From positions 1-64,000 of the forward strand of contig JAGLGN010000006.1 of assembly GCA_023144005.1 (NCBI GenBank): a stretch of DNA of 64,000 nucleotides. Reading direction: 5' to 3'. The DNA comes from a bacterium (GTDB lineage Bacteria > AUK180). A program made the translations under genes and the position numbers. Every line of letters begins with the position of its first letter. Within the stretch, counting starts at the first letter, position 1. The notes beneath the pieces are model-generated. The model worked only from the letters and a program-made list of their open reading frames with translations, was not told where the DNA came from and did no database searches. Positions 53,811-62,298 of the stretch are shown one piece after another.

Positions 53811-54577
53811 TATACTGTTTCCTCCAGGAACACCTCGATCGGGCCTTTGGTGCTTCCTTCAATGAACTGCTTCAAATATTTATTCTTGCTGTTTTTAATA
53901 TCTTCTGCTTCCTCCAATGCGACAAGCTTCCCTCTGTACAGAAGGCCCAGCCGGTCAGATATCTCCAGAGAGGTCTTGATGCTATGGCTGACTATTATTG
54001 AAGTTATTTTATTCTTTTTGTTCAAATCCCGGATCAGACGGATAATGACCGCTGCAGTAATGGGGTCCAAGCCAGTGATCGGCTCATCATAAAAGAGCAG
54101 GGCAGGGTTCAAAGCGATCGTCCGTGCAAGGGCCACCCTTTTCTGCATTCCTCCCGATAATTCAGAAGGATAAAGCTCCTCAATACCCTTCAAGCCAACT
54201 TCCATAAGGAGTTTATACACCCGCTCCACTTTCTCCTCATGCGGAATATTTAAATGCTCAGTAAGCAGAAAGGAAACATTTTCAAAGACATTCAAAGAAT
54301 CAAAAAGAGCGCCGTTCTGAAAGAGCATTCCCATTTCTTTGCGTATTTCTATCCAGGCCTGATCGGATGCATGCGTTATCTCTTCGCCTTGAAAAATGAT
54401 GCGTCCTTTGTCCGGTTTCAACAGCCCGAGCACCAGTTTTAAAAACACCGATTTACCGGTGCCGCTCTGGCCCATCAGCGTGAATATCTCATTTTTCTCG
54501 AACGAGAGATTGATATCATCTATCACCTTGAATTTCTTAAAGGCCTTACTAAGGTTCTCTACTCTTAATATTTCCAT
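53810..54577 (-). CDS. mlaF: Phospholipid ABC transporter ATPase, MlaF-like
   Basis: 255 residues. Walker A GQSGTGKSVFLK, signature LSGGMQKRVALARTI, Walker B LLFYDEPITGLDP, and a C-terminal His in SHS. It powers the MlaE permease. Its stop and the mlaD start share one base. Confidence 0.94.
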   Translation of the reverse strand: MEILRVENLSKAFKKFKVIDDINLSFEKNEIFTLMGQSGTGKSVFLKLVLGLLKPDKGRIIFQGEEITHASDQAWIEIRKEMGMLFQNGALFDSLNVFENVSFLLTEHLNIPHEEKVERVYKLLMEVGLKGIEELYPSELSGGMQKRVALARTIALNPALLFYDEPITGLDPITAAVIIRLIRDLNKKNKITSIIVSHSIKTSLEISDRLGLLYRGKLVALEEAEDIKNSKNKYLKQFIEGSTKGPIEVFLEETV

Positions 54578-54578
54578 A

Positions 54579-55346
54579 TTACCATATTATCAGATTCAAT
54601 ACATAATCAGCCGCAAGAATAAGGATCATGGAAATAACTACTGATTCCATTGTAGCCTTTCCAACGCCCTTGGAGCCGCCTTTAACATAAAAACCACGCC
54701 AGCAACCGATTATCGAGATTATCATCCCGAAAAAAATTCCCTTGCCGGCAGAGGCAAAGAAATCCTTTAATTCAATATACTTAAGGGTTTCGGCGATAAA
54801 CGTCGCCTTGTTCAGATCAAGCAATGTGGTGCCGACTAAGTATCCGCCAAGAATTCCAACAAAATTAGCCATTACAACAATACCGAACATTGCAAGAGAT
54901 GTAGCGATCAATCGGGGTACGGACAGATATTGAACCGGATTTATCCCCATGATGGTAATAGCGTCAAGCTGATTTGTGACCTTCATTGTCCCTATCTCCG
55001 CCGTGATCGCGGCACCCACTCGGCCGGCCATAACCAAACCCGACAGGATCGGGGCAAGCTCCCTGATAAGTGTAAGACCCAGAGAGCGGGGACACAAAGG
55101 CTCCAGATCAAATTCCTTCAAAGAGAAATACAATTGCACGATGAAGATCATACCGGTGAAGGCAGATGTGAGCAGGGCGACCGGCAAGGTCTGTATCCCT
55201 ATTTTTTCCATCTGTTCGACCACTAATTGTCTTCGGAAAGGTTTCTTAAATAACCATTTGAAGGTATCTGCGGTGAATAATGTGATATTCCCTACCTGCT
55301 CAAAAAGATTGAAGAATCTTTCGTAAAATAACTTTAGTATCCCCAT
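54579..55346 (-). CDS. mlaE: MlaE-family permease
   Basis: 255 residues. Hydrophobic segments and the motifs FTGMIFIVQLYFSL, AGRVGAAITAEIGTMKVT and LDAITIMGINPVQYLSVPR fit MlaE (DUF140). It moves phospholipid between the membranes. Located between dnaB and mlaF with 1-3-nt gaps. Confidence 0.94.
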   Translation of the reverse strand: MGILKLFYERFFNLFEQVGNITLFTADTFKWLFKKPFRRQLVVEQMEKIGIQTLPVALLTSAFTGMIFIVQLYFSLKEFDLEPLCPRSLGLTLIRELAPILSGLVMAGRVGAAITAEIGTMKVTNQLDAITIMGINPVQYLSVPRLIATSLAMFGIVVMANFVGILGGYLVGTTLLDLNKATFIAETLKYIELKDFFASAGKGIFFGMIISIIGCWRGFYVKGGSKGVGKATMESVVISMILILAADYVLNLIIW

Positions 55347-55349
55347 ATA

Positions 55350-56771
55350 TTACCAATTACTGTCGGTTTCTTCGAAAGTGAATCTGGATTTGAAAAAGAT
55401 GAACGGCACGATGCCCGTTGCTCCATTACGATTCTTGGCAATGGAAACATTTATCCTCGCTTCAGGATTTGAAAGATAATCAGTAAGCGCGGCCTCGCCG
55501 GGTTTTCCTGCTGTCTGATCCTCCGCGGGATAGAGGAACATAACGACATCCGCATCCTGTTCAAGAGCCCCCGAATCCCTTAGATCGGAAAGTTTGGGAG
55601 ATTTATCCTTTCTATCGTATTGCTCAATGCTTCTTGAAAGCTGCGATAAAACAAATAGCGAGACCTTCTCCTCTGAGGCCAGCTCCTTAAGGCTCCGTGA
55701 AATATCAGTTGTCTCCCTCAATTTAGTGTCCCTTACCGCTGATTTAATGAACTGCAAATAATCAATGAACACAACCTCGACACCCTTTTCCTTTACATAT
55801 CTTCTGGTGATATTTTTCATATCATTTATATCCAGTTTGGAATCATCTATAATATTTATGCGATCGGCATAATTTCCGATGGTCTCTATCGCATGATTGA
55901 TGACATCGGCGGTATCATCACCGTACCTGTCGTTAAGAGCAATAATATCTCCGGACATGGCAGGCATAAATGATATTTCCAATGTCATGGACAGGAATCT
56001 CGCGATGATCTGTTCGACCGGCTGCTCTAATGAAAAGAAAAGGATATTTTTCCCCTCCATCGCCATATTGCGCATAAGATTTAGCGCGAATGAGGTTTTT
56101 CCCACTGATGCACGGGCTCCCAGAATATTGTATGATCCCGGATACAGGCCGCCGCCTACCTTCTTGTCCAATTTTTGAAATCCTGAATGAACGATATTAG
56201 GTTTAAAAGAACCGCTTTCGATCTTTGAAACGATATCATTTTTAAAATCGATCAATTTATTTTGTAGATTATATTCCTCTTTCGTAGAGGAGATCGCCTG
56301 AGAGATCAAATTAAAATTACTGAAGAGATGGTCAATTACAGCTGTTAGTTTCTTCTCATGCAATGATTCTTCAATTATTTCCGAACATTCCTGAATAACC
56401 CTTCGAAAGAGGAATTTCTCCTTGATGATCTTGGCATATGTGTCCCAGGTACTCCCGAGAAATTGAGATTCCATGAACTCATAGATCTCTTCTTCGTTCA
56501 ATTTACTCTCAAGGTCATTCTTTTTGAGCTCTTCCAGTACATTGATAGGATTCAGCTGCTTGCCTTCATTATGAAGGTCAATCATGCACTGATAAACGAC
56601 CTTGTGTTTTTCCAAATAGAAAAAATCCGGGCTGTAAATATGATTGATAATGTCCTTGAAAAGCTCGTTATTGATCAGGATCGAACTGAGAAGCGCCTGC
56701 TCGGCCTCTATGCTGCTGGGCACTTCTCTTGATAGTTTTACATGACTCTTGATCTCTTTTTTCTTGGCCAT
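55350..56771 (-). CDS. dnaB: Replicative DNA helicase DnaB
   Basis: 473 residues. The N-terminal domain PSSIEAEQALLSSIL and the RecA-like C-terminal part with Walker A GARASVGKTSFAL and VEVVFIDYLQFIK then ISRSLKELASEEKVSLFVLSQLSR. Follows rplI by 9 nt, an arrangement common in many bacteria. Confidence 0.95.
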   Translation of the reverse strand: MAKKKEIKSHVKLSREVPSSIEAEQALLSSILINNELFKDIINHIYSPDFFYLEKHKVVYQCMIDLHNEGKQLNPINVLEELKKNDLESKLNEEEIYEFMESQFLGSTWDTYAKIIKEKFLFRRVIQECSEIIEESLHEKKLTAVIDHLFSNFNLISQAISSTKEEYNLQNKLIDFKNDIVSKIESGSFKPNIVHSGFQKLDKKVGGGLYPGSYNILGARASVGKTSFALNLMRNMAMEGKNILFFSLEQPVEQIIARFLSMTLEISFMPAMSGDIIALNDRYGDDTADVINHAIETIGNYADRINIIDDSKLDINDMKNITRRYVKEKGVEVVFIDYLQFIKSAVRDTKLRETTDISRSLKELASEEKVSLFVLSQLSRSIEQYDRKDKSPKLSDLRDSGALEQDADVVMFLYPAEDQTAGKPGEAALTDYLSNPEARINVSIAKNRNGATGIVPFIFFKSRFTFEETDSNW

Positions 56772-56780
56772 GGGCCCGGT

Positions 56781-57365
56781 TTATTCCTGCTCGGGAGAAC
56801 CTTCTTCTAATCCTTCAACAGGAGTAGAAGGGGTTTCGGGCTGCTCAACAGCAGCTTCAGGCTCAACAGCAGCTTTAGGCTCAACCGTTTCCTCGGCTTT
56901 TGCTTCCTTGGGCTCGGGCTGATCTTCCGGATTCACAGATATCCTGATGGACACTTCAGTTCCGCCTTTTAATTTAATATTAACGGTGTGATCTCCGATA
57001 ACCTTGATATGCTCCTCTAGAACGATCTGATCCTTATCCAGAGTAAATCCCTGCTCTGTAAGCTTTTCATGGATATCCTTCTCGGAGATCGAGCCGTAAA
57101 GCATGTTCTCATTATGTGTCTTTTCTACGAAGGATAATGACACCTGAGAAAGAGCGGCGGAAACATTCTCAGCTTCCAGGATCTCTTTTTTTACTTGTTT
57201 ATTGTATGCCGTCTTCTCCATATCCAACTTCTTGATATTTCCCTTGGAAAAGGGCAGAACAATTCCTCTGGGGATCAGGTAATTTCTTGCGTACCCGTCT
57301 TTGATGTTAATAATATCTCCCCGGTTCCCAAGATTGTCCTGGGCGATAGCAACTATTACTTTCAT
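56781..57365 (-). CDS. rplI: 50S ribosomal protein L9 with acidic tail
   Basis: 194 residues. The N-terminal L9 domain starts [21 protein letters not shown], and the C-terminal domain has [23 protein letters not shown]. An extra 45-residue Glu/Pro/Ala-rich tail ([16 protein letters not shown]) ends the protein. E. coli L9 is 149 residues. Confidence 0.95.
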   Translation of the reverse strand: MKVIVAIAQDNLGNRGDIINIKDGYARNYLIPRGIVLPFSKGNIKKLDMEKTAYNKQVKKEILEAENVSAALSQVSLSFVEKTHNENMLYGSISEKDIHEKLTEQGFTLDKDQIVLEEHIKVIGDHTVNIKLKGGTEVSIRISVNPEDQPEPKEAKAEETVEPKAAVEPEAAVEQPETPSTPVEGLEEGSPEQE

Positions 57366-57598
57366 TTCTTCATTCTCCTCAGATGGGCTGTCGAATCAAA
57401 TGGCAAAAGGGCCATCTGTCTTGCTCTTTTTATTGCGACGGTAAGTTTTCTTTGATGAAAAGAACACGCGCCGGTTATCCTTCTGGGTAATATTCTTCCC
57501 TTTTCAGTAACAAAATTTCTAAGGTTGTCAACATCTTTGTAATCTATCTCTTTGACGCCCTTACTGCAAAATACACATCTTTTTCTTTTTTTCAGCAT
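57362..57598 (-). CDS. rpsR: 30S ribosomal protein S18, Cys-bearing
   Basis: 78 residues. [17 protein letters not shown] with a C-x2-C pair, then [20 protein letters not shown]. It overlaps rplI by 4 nt. Standard S18 fold. Confidence 0.95.
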   Translation of the reverse strand: MLKKRKRCVFCSKGVKEIDYKDVDNLRNFVTEKGRILPRRITGACSFHQRKLTVAIKRARQMALLPFDSTAHLRRMKK

Positions 57599-57612
57599 CT
57601 TATTTCTCCCTG

Positions 57613-58095
57613 TTAATCATTGCTCCAGAGGTCACTCGTGTCCTCTTCGCCTTCTTTATTGACAATCTCATTTTCATAATCGTTCGTAGCCGCGGGCGCT
57701 GAGTGATTGTCCTCCTCAGTTTTGCCGGCGGGCTCCTGGGAATTACCGTCTCTTCCTTTGCTGGTAACGAATGTTATCTTTTCCGCGGTAACATCAAGAT
57801 AGTTTATGGTCTTGCCTTCATCGGTGGCCCATTGACGCGAAGTCAATCTGCCTTCGACAAAAAGGTTCGCGCCCTTTTTAATATAATTAGACAGCTGATC
57901 CGCTAATTTATTCCATGCCGTTACCCGGACAAATACCGTATCTTCCTTTTTCACCGTTGTGTCGCCGGTATGTGAATAATATGTCCTGTTCACCGCAAGG
58001 GTAAAATTGCACACCCTGTTATTCGTAACCTCTCTCACTTCCGGGTCGGCGGTAATATTTCCGCCGAGCATAACTCTGTTAAGATAGAATGCCAT
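57613..58095 (-). CDS. ssb: Single-stranded DNA-binding protein
   Basis: 160 residues. OB fold with [19 protein letters not shown] and [20 protein letters not shown] disordered linker follows. The C-terminal tip reads [11 protein letters not shown] instead of the D-D-D-I-P-F that binds partner proteins in most bacteria, so partner docking may differ. Located between rpsF and rpsR as usual. Confidence 0.95.
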   Translation of the reverse strand: MAFYLNRVMLGGNITADPEVREVTNNRVCNFTLAVNRTYYSHTGDTTVKKEDTVFVRVTAWNKLADQLSNYIKKGANLFVEGRLTSRQWATDEGKTINYLDVTAEKITFVTSKGRDGNSQEPAGKTEEDNHSAPAATNDYENEIVNKEGEEDTSDLWSND

Positions 58096-58106
58096 GAATG
58101 GTTCTC

Positions 58107-58397
58107 CTATTCCTGTACGACAGGCATATATCTCAATACATCCTCGTCATACTTAAGAGATTCGCTCAAAATCTTATTAAAGTCAGAAGGGACCTCGTAA
58201 TTAAAAACGAAGTAGTATCCCGAACTGTTCTTCTTAATAGCATAAGCAAGGTTTCGCTTGAAGTATTTTGGTTCTTCTTTGATCTTGCCTTTATTCTCTG
58301 TTACCAGAGTATTTATCCTTTCAATAAATTTCTTGACCTCTTCTTCGGTCAATGTAGGTCTAAGGATGAACATTGTTTCATATTTCCTCAGTTCCAT
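58107..58397 (-). CDS. rpsF: 30S ribosomal protein S6
   Basis: 96 residues. LRKYETMFILRPTLTEEEV and KRNLAYAIKKNSSGYYFVFN are typical S6 motifs. The S6-S18 partner is encoded two genes downstream. Confidence 0.95.
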   Translation of the reverse strand: MELRKYETMFILRPTLTEEEVKKFIERINTLVTENKGKIKEEPKYFKRNLAYAIKKNSSGYYFVFNYEVPSDFNKILSESLKYDEDVLRYMPVVQE

Positions 58398-58406
58398 TAA
58401 AGCCTC

Positions 58407-59039
58407 CTAAACATTTGTATCAATTTCTTGACTCGTTTCACTTTCCAATTTTCTATTAAAGATCGTCTGCGCAGTCGGAACCCCTTTAGCCGCAAGGGCA
58501 TGGACTGCGGAAACGGCCTGCTTCAATCCCTTATCAAAGATATCTTTCTCTTCTTCCGAGAACGGCTCCAAAACATAATCGGCAGGGTCACCGGTTGCGG
58601 ATTTTGAGATCCCTATGCGTATTCTCGCAAAATCCGAACTGCCCAATTCAGAGGAAACGGACAGTATGCCCTTGTGCCCTCCGGCACCTCCCCCGAATTT
58701 CACCTTGATCTCGCCGAGAGGGATGTCCATATCATCGTGGCAGACTACTAATTCCGTTAATGGAATGCTCATCCTTTCCACGAGACATTTCACTGCTTTA
58801 CCGCTCAGATTCATATAGGTCATGGGCTTGAAAAAACCTGAAAGCTTACCTGCGGAGCTGTAAAATTCACCGCGGCAGATCTTCTTTGATCTCTTTGCTT
58901 CGGTCAAAGCATAGTTCTCTCCAGCAAGGCGCACATTTGATCTATTTACTCTGACCATTGAATCGACCAGCATAAATCCCGCATTATGGCGGGTTTTGCT
59001 GTATTCAGGACCGGGATTGCCCAAGCCTATAACCAACAC
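58407..59039 (-). CDS. pth: Peptidyl-tRNA hydrolase
   Basis: 210 residues. GLGNPGPEYSKTRHNAGFML with the catalytic His, MTYMNLSG and CHDDMDIPLG. It recycles peptidyl-tRNA and abuts rplY with no gap. Confidence 0.95.
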   Translation of the reverse strand: MLVIGLGNPGPEYSKTRHNAGFMLVDSMVRVNRSNVRLAGENYALTEAKRSKKICRGEFYSSAGKLSGFFKPMTYMNLSGKAVKCLVERMSIPLTELVVCHDDMDIPLGEIKVKFGGGAGGHKGILSVSSELGSSDFARIRIGISKSATGDPADYVLEPFSEEEKDIFDKGLKQAVSAVHALAAKGVPTAQTIFNRKLESETSQEIDTNV

Positions 59040-59702
59040 CTATTTTTCCTCTTGCGTTCCTTCGGTTTCTTCCTCGGCTCCTTCCTCAACACCTTCTTCA
59101 CCTTCCAATTCTTCCTCATCAGTAGTCGGCTCAATGAGCTTCGCAGGTGTCGCTATAAGGATCACTGTTTCATCCGGGGATGAAAGCACTTCGAACTTTT
59201 CAAGATCGGCATCAATGTCCCGGACCTTAATATAATCACCCATATCAAGAGCGGTTATATCAACCATGAAATGGTCAATAAGGTCTTTCGGTAAACACTT
59301 AACATGCAGGTCTTTTGTCATCTGATCGACAATACCGCCATGCTCAAGGCCGATCGCTTCGCCCGTCAGAACAATAGGTATCTTAACATCGATCTTCTCA
59401 CCACGCTTAATGGCGAACATGTCGAAGTGAACAATATTGTGCTTATAGGTATCATATTCGACCTTCTTCAGAATGACTTCCTGCTCCGTTCCTTCAAGGT
59501 TCAGATTGATAAGACTGCTCTCCCATTCTATTCTGTTGATGAGATTGGTAAATTCCTGCTTCTCAACAGTAACGGGGATCGCCGATTCCAGATGCCTTCC
59601 GTAGATTATTCCGGGGATCATTCCTGTTTTTCGGAGTCTTTTTACCTTTGCGGTTCCCTTGTCTGTCCTTTTTTGTGCTGCTAATTCTTTTATTATCATC
59701 AT
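59040..59702 (-). CDS. rplY: 50S ribosomal protein L25/Ctc with acidic tail
   Basis: 220 residues. The N-terminal L25 domain (AAQKRTDKGTAKVKRLRKTG, GIIYGRHLESAIPV) binds 5S rRNA. The C-terminal Ctc (TL5) domain follows, then about 30 mostly acidic residues (EEELEGEEGVEEGAEEETEG). The prs-ctc-pth order matches Firmicutes and many other bacteria. Confidence 0.93.
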   Translation of the reverse strand: MMIIKELAAQKRTDKGTAKVKRLRKTGMIPGIIYGRHLESAIPVTVEKQEFTNLINRIEWESSLINLNLEGTEQEVILKKVEYDTYKHNIVHFDMFAIKRGEKIDVKIPIVLTGEAIGLEHGGIVDQMTKDLHVKCLPKDLIDHFMVDITALDMGDYIKVRDIDADLEKFEVLSSPDETVILIATPAKLIEPTTDEEELEGEEGVEEGAEEETEGTQEEK

Positions 59703-59721
59703 GCACTCCTATACTTTATAT

Positions 59722-60657
59722 CTATACGAAGAGAGAACTCACGGAAGTATTTGTATGTATTCTCAATATTGCTTCACCTATTAGTGATGAAACATTGAAT
59801 ACCTTCAATTTCCGTGAGCTTTTCTTCTGTTCAATTGAATTGGTAATGGCAATTTCAAGTATGTTGCTTGCATCCAATTTTTCAACGGCGTTCTTGGAGA
59901 GTACCCCATGAACTCCTACAACCCTGACCGCCTTGGCACCAGCTGCCAGCAAGGCATCGGATGAGTTGATCACCGTACCGCATGTATCGAGGATATCATC
60001 GTATATTACAAGACTTTTGTCTTTGACATCGCCTATGACATTCAATACCTCACTATGATTGGGGCTGTGCCTTCTTTTATCGATTATTACGATACTCTTT
60101 TTCATTCTTTTCGCGATGGCTCGAGTACGCGCCACCCCGCCGGTGTCTGGAGATACCATCAGGTCAAAATCTATTTTACTGAGATAATTATCTATAAATA
60201 CAGGGGCGGCATAAAGATGGTCGACCGGTATATTGAAATAACCCTGTATCTGATCAACATGAAGGTCCATCGTAATAATTCTCTGCGCGCCGGCTGCGGT
60301 AAGCAGGTCAGCGACCAATTTAGCGGTAATGGGCACCCTCGGCTGGTCTTTTCTGTCCTGCCTTGCATATCCGTAATAGGGCATCACCGCGGTGATACGG
60401 CCGGCGGAGGCGCGCTTTAAGGCATCTATGATAATAAGAAGCTCCATCAGATTACTGTTCACATCTGAAGAAGTAGGCTGTACGATGAAACAATCCATTC
60501 CCCTGACATTGTCCTTGATCTTGACAAAGGTTTCTCCATCGGAAAAATGACGGATCTCGATCGGAGCAAGTTCTATATCAAGATACGAACAGATATCGCT
60601 TGTTAGCGGCTGATTGGCATTTCCGCCAAATACTCTGAGTTCTTTACTATTATACAT
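59722..60657 (-). CDS. prs: Ribose-phosphate pyrophosphokinase
   Basis: 311 residues making PRPP. Motifs RQDRKDQPRVPITAKLVADL and LVIYDDILDTCGTVINS (PRPP-binding loop). It overlaps glmU by 8 nt. Confidence 0.96.
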   Translation of the reverse strand: MYNSKELRVFGGNANQPLTSDICSYLDIELAPIEIRHFSDGETFVKIKDNVRGMDCFIVQPTSSDVNSNLMELLIIIDALKRASAGRITAVMPYYGYARQDRKDQPRVPITAKLVADLLTAAGAQRIITMDLHVDQIQGYFNIPVDHLYAAPVFIDNYLSKIDFDLMVSPDTGGVARTRAIAKRMKKSIVIIDKRRHSPNHSEVLNVIGDVKDKSLVIYDDILDTCGTVINSSDALLAAGAKAVRVVGVHGVLSKNAVEKLDASNILEIAITNSIEQKKSSRKLKVFNVSSLIGEAILRIHTNTSVSSLFV

Positions 60658-61366
60658 ACTTCTCCAATTCCTTCAACTGCTCTGGGGTATTCACTCCCAT
60701 AAGCTGCCAATTATCAGGAAACACATGGGCTGCTACCCGTTTTCCTTTACCATTCAATACCGAAACAATATCGGTGAGATAATACTCTTTCTGAGCATTA
60801 TCATTCCCTATACTTGAAAGTCCATCTTTCAAGTCGGGAACATCAAGCAGATAAACACCTCCGTTAACAAGGCGAACACTGCGAATATTTTCATCGGCGT
60901 CGCGTTCCTCAACAATGCGCTCCAAAAGGCCATTGTTCACCAACGCTCTACCATAACCCATCGGGTCATCAAGCCGTAATAAACCTACGGTGAGATCACT
61001 GTTCATGTTCTTGTGGGTCTCACCCAGCTCCTCAAGGCTCTTTCTTTTCAGCAGAGGCGTATCCCCGTTAAGAATGTACACCTCTGAGTTCTCTGTCAGC
61101 ATAGGCAGGGCCATCATAACCGCATGCCCGGTACCCAGCTGCTCCTTCTGCTCGGTGAATTCTACATTGGGGAATTCAGACAAAACCTCTTCTTTTACCA
61201 GCTCACCCTTAAATCCCACAACCACAATGATCCTCTGAAAAAAAACCTCAACGGAATGCATCAGATGAGAAATAAGTGTGCGGCCGTTAAGCTCCGCCAA
61301 TACTTTCGGGGAGTTACCTCCCATTCTTTTGCCGAGGCCTGCGGCCAATATCACTGCTGTCTTCAT
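60650..61366 (-). CDS. glmU: GlmU-type N-acetylglucosamine-1-P uridylyltransferase, single-domain
   Basis: 238 residues starting MKTAVILAAGLGKRMGGNSP. It covers the pyrophosphorylase domain (LGTGHAVMMALPML, ILNGDTPLL, EYYLTDIVSVL). E. coli GlmU is about 450 residues with a left-handed beta-helix acetyltransferase half. That half is missing here. The ATG at 61366 overlaps the ispE TGA (ATGA) and lies 10 nt downstream of a tRNA 3' end. No Shine-Dalgarno is seen. Confidence 0.85.
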   Translation of the reverse strand: MKTAVILAAGLGKRMGGNSPKVLAELNGRTLISHLMHSVEVFFQRIIVVVGFKGELVKEEVLSEFPNVEFTEQKEQLGTGHAVMMALPMLTENSEVYILNGDTPLLKRKSLEELGETHKNMNSDLTVGLLRLDDPMGYGRALVNNGLLERIVEERDADENIRSVRLVNGGVYLLDVPDLKDGLSSIGNDNAQKEYYLTDIVSVLNGKGKRVAAHVFPDNWQLMGVNTPEQLKELEKYV

Positions 61367-62298
61367 ATCAATATTCTGGCTGGGGTGGAAGGACTCGAAC
61401 CCTCGAATGGCGGGACCAAAACCCACTGCCTTTCCACTTGGCTACACCCCAGCATTTTAGTTCCTATCAAATTGTTGGCACGTTCTTTGCCGAACATATC
61501 TAAAAATACATCTTTATTCTTGGGGATAAAGAAAATGGTAGACCCACTTCCGCTGAGCCGCGCAAACCAACTGTTTTCTTTGATCAGATCAAATGTCTCA
61601 CTATACTCGGGGCATAAGCTGAAAAAAGAGTTCTCAAGATCATTGAAACCCACCTCTCCCAATTCAGTAAATGAACAATTATTGCAAATAAATTGTATTT
61701 TACTGATTTTTTCATTTCTTGTCAATACTGAAGCGTAATTTTGACGATCGAAATTCTTAAACACTTCTGAGGTCAAAGCGCCCTTTTCCGGGATAAAGAG
61801 AAAGAGTTCGTCACTGCAGGACATATCAAAATACTCGATCTTGTTCTGAATGCCCGTTATATTGGCGGCGGACCAGCCGGTGAGAAAGAAGGGAATGTCC
61901 TTTCCAAGATCGTAGGCATATTTGAAAAGATCCTTGATGTCGCCGAACGGATGAAAATTCAAATGAAGGTATCGAAGGAATGCCGCCGCGTCGGACGAGC
62001 CGCCGCCCAGGCCCCCGCAAACGGGTATGTTCTTTTTTAAAGATATTTCGATGCCGGATATTTCGGGCATGGATCCGCTGAGATCTTCCCATATCCTTTC
62101 CAGAAGATTCTTACCTTTTAGATCTTTCGCATACGGGCCGGAGACCTTCAAGTCAAAACCGGATGGGCTCTTTTTGAAAGTAAGTTCATCCGAAAGTTCG
62201 ATCAGGCAGAAAAGAGACTCTATCGGGTGAAAATTTTGAGAAGCTTTACCCACTGCGAGGTACATATTGACCTTTGCATGGGCCTTTTGGAAATTCAT
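61363..62298 (-). CDS. ispE: 4-diphosphocytidyl-2-C-methyl-D-erythritol kinase, reading frame extends through a tRNA gene
   Basis: 311 residues. GHMP kinase with the ATP motif VCGGLGGGSSDAAAFLRYL and LSGSGSTIFFI near the C-terminus. It works in the MEP isoprenoid pathway. The last about 30 codons (from about GCSQVERQW) are the sense strand of a tRNA-Gln gene and its flanks. The stop TGA is at 61363, after the tRNA. Thus the extreme C-terminus is not a conserved part of the enzyme. Confidence 0.92.
   Translation of the reverse strand: MNFQKAHAKVNMYLAVGKASQNFHPIESLFCLIELSDELTFKKSPSGFDLKVSGPYAKDLKGKNLLERIWEDLSGSMPEISGIEISLKKNIPVCGGLGGGSSDAAAFLRYLHLNFHPFGDIKDLFKYAYDLGKDIPFFLTGWSAANITGIQNKIEYFDMSCSDELFLFIPEKGALTSEVFKNFDRQNYASVLTRNEKISKIQFICNNCSFTELGEVGFNDLENSFFSLCPEYSETFDLIKENSWFARLSGSGSTIFFIPKNKDVFLDMFGKERANNLIGTKMLGCSQVERQWVLVPPFEGSSPSTPARILI
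61377..61451 (-). tRNA. tRNA-Gln (anticodon UUG)
   Basis: Acceptor arms TGGGGTG and CACCCCA pair, the discriminator is G and CCA is encoded. Anticodon loop GGTTTTGGT gives UUG. T arm GTTCGAATCC is canonical. The gene lies in the same strand and inside the ispE reading frame. Confidence 0.93.
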
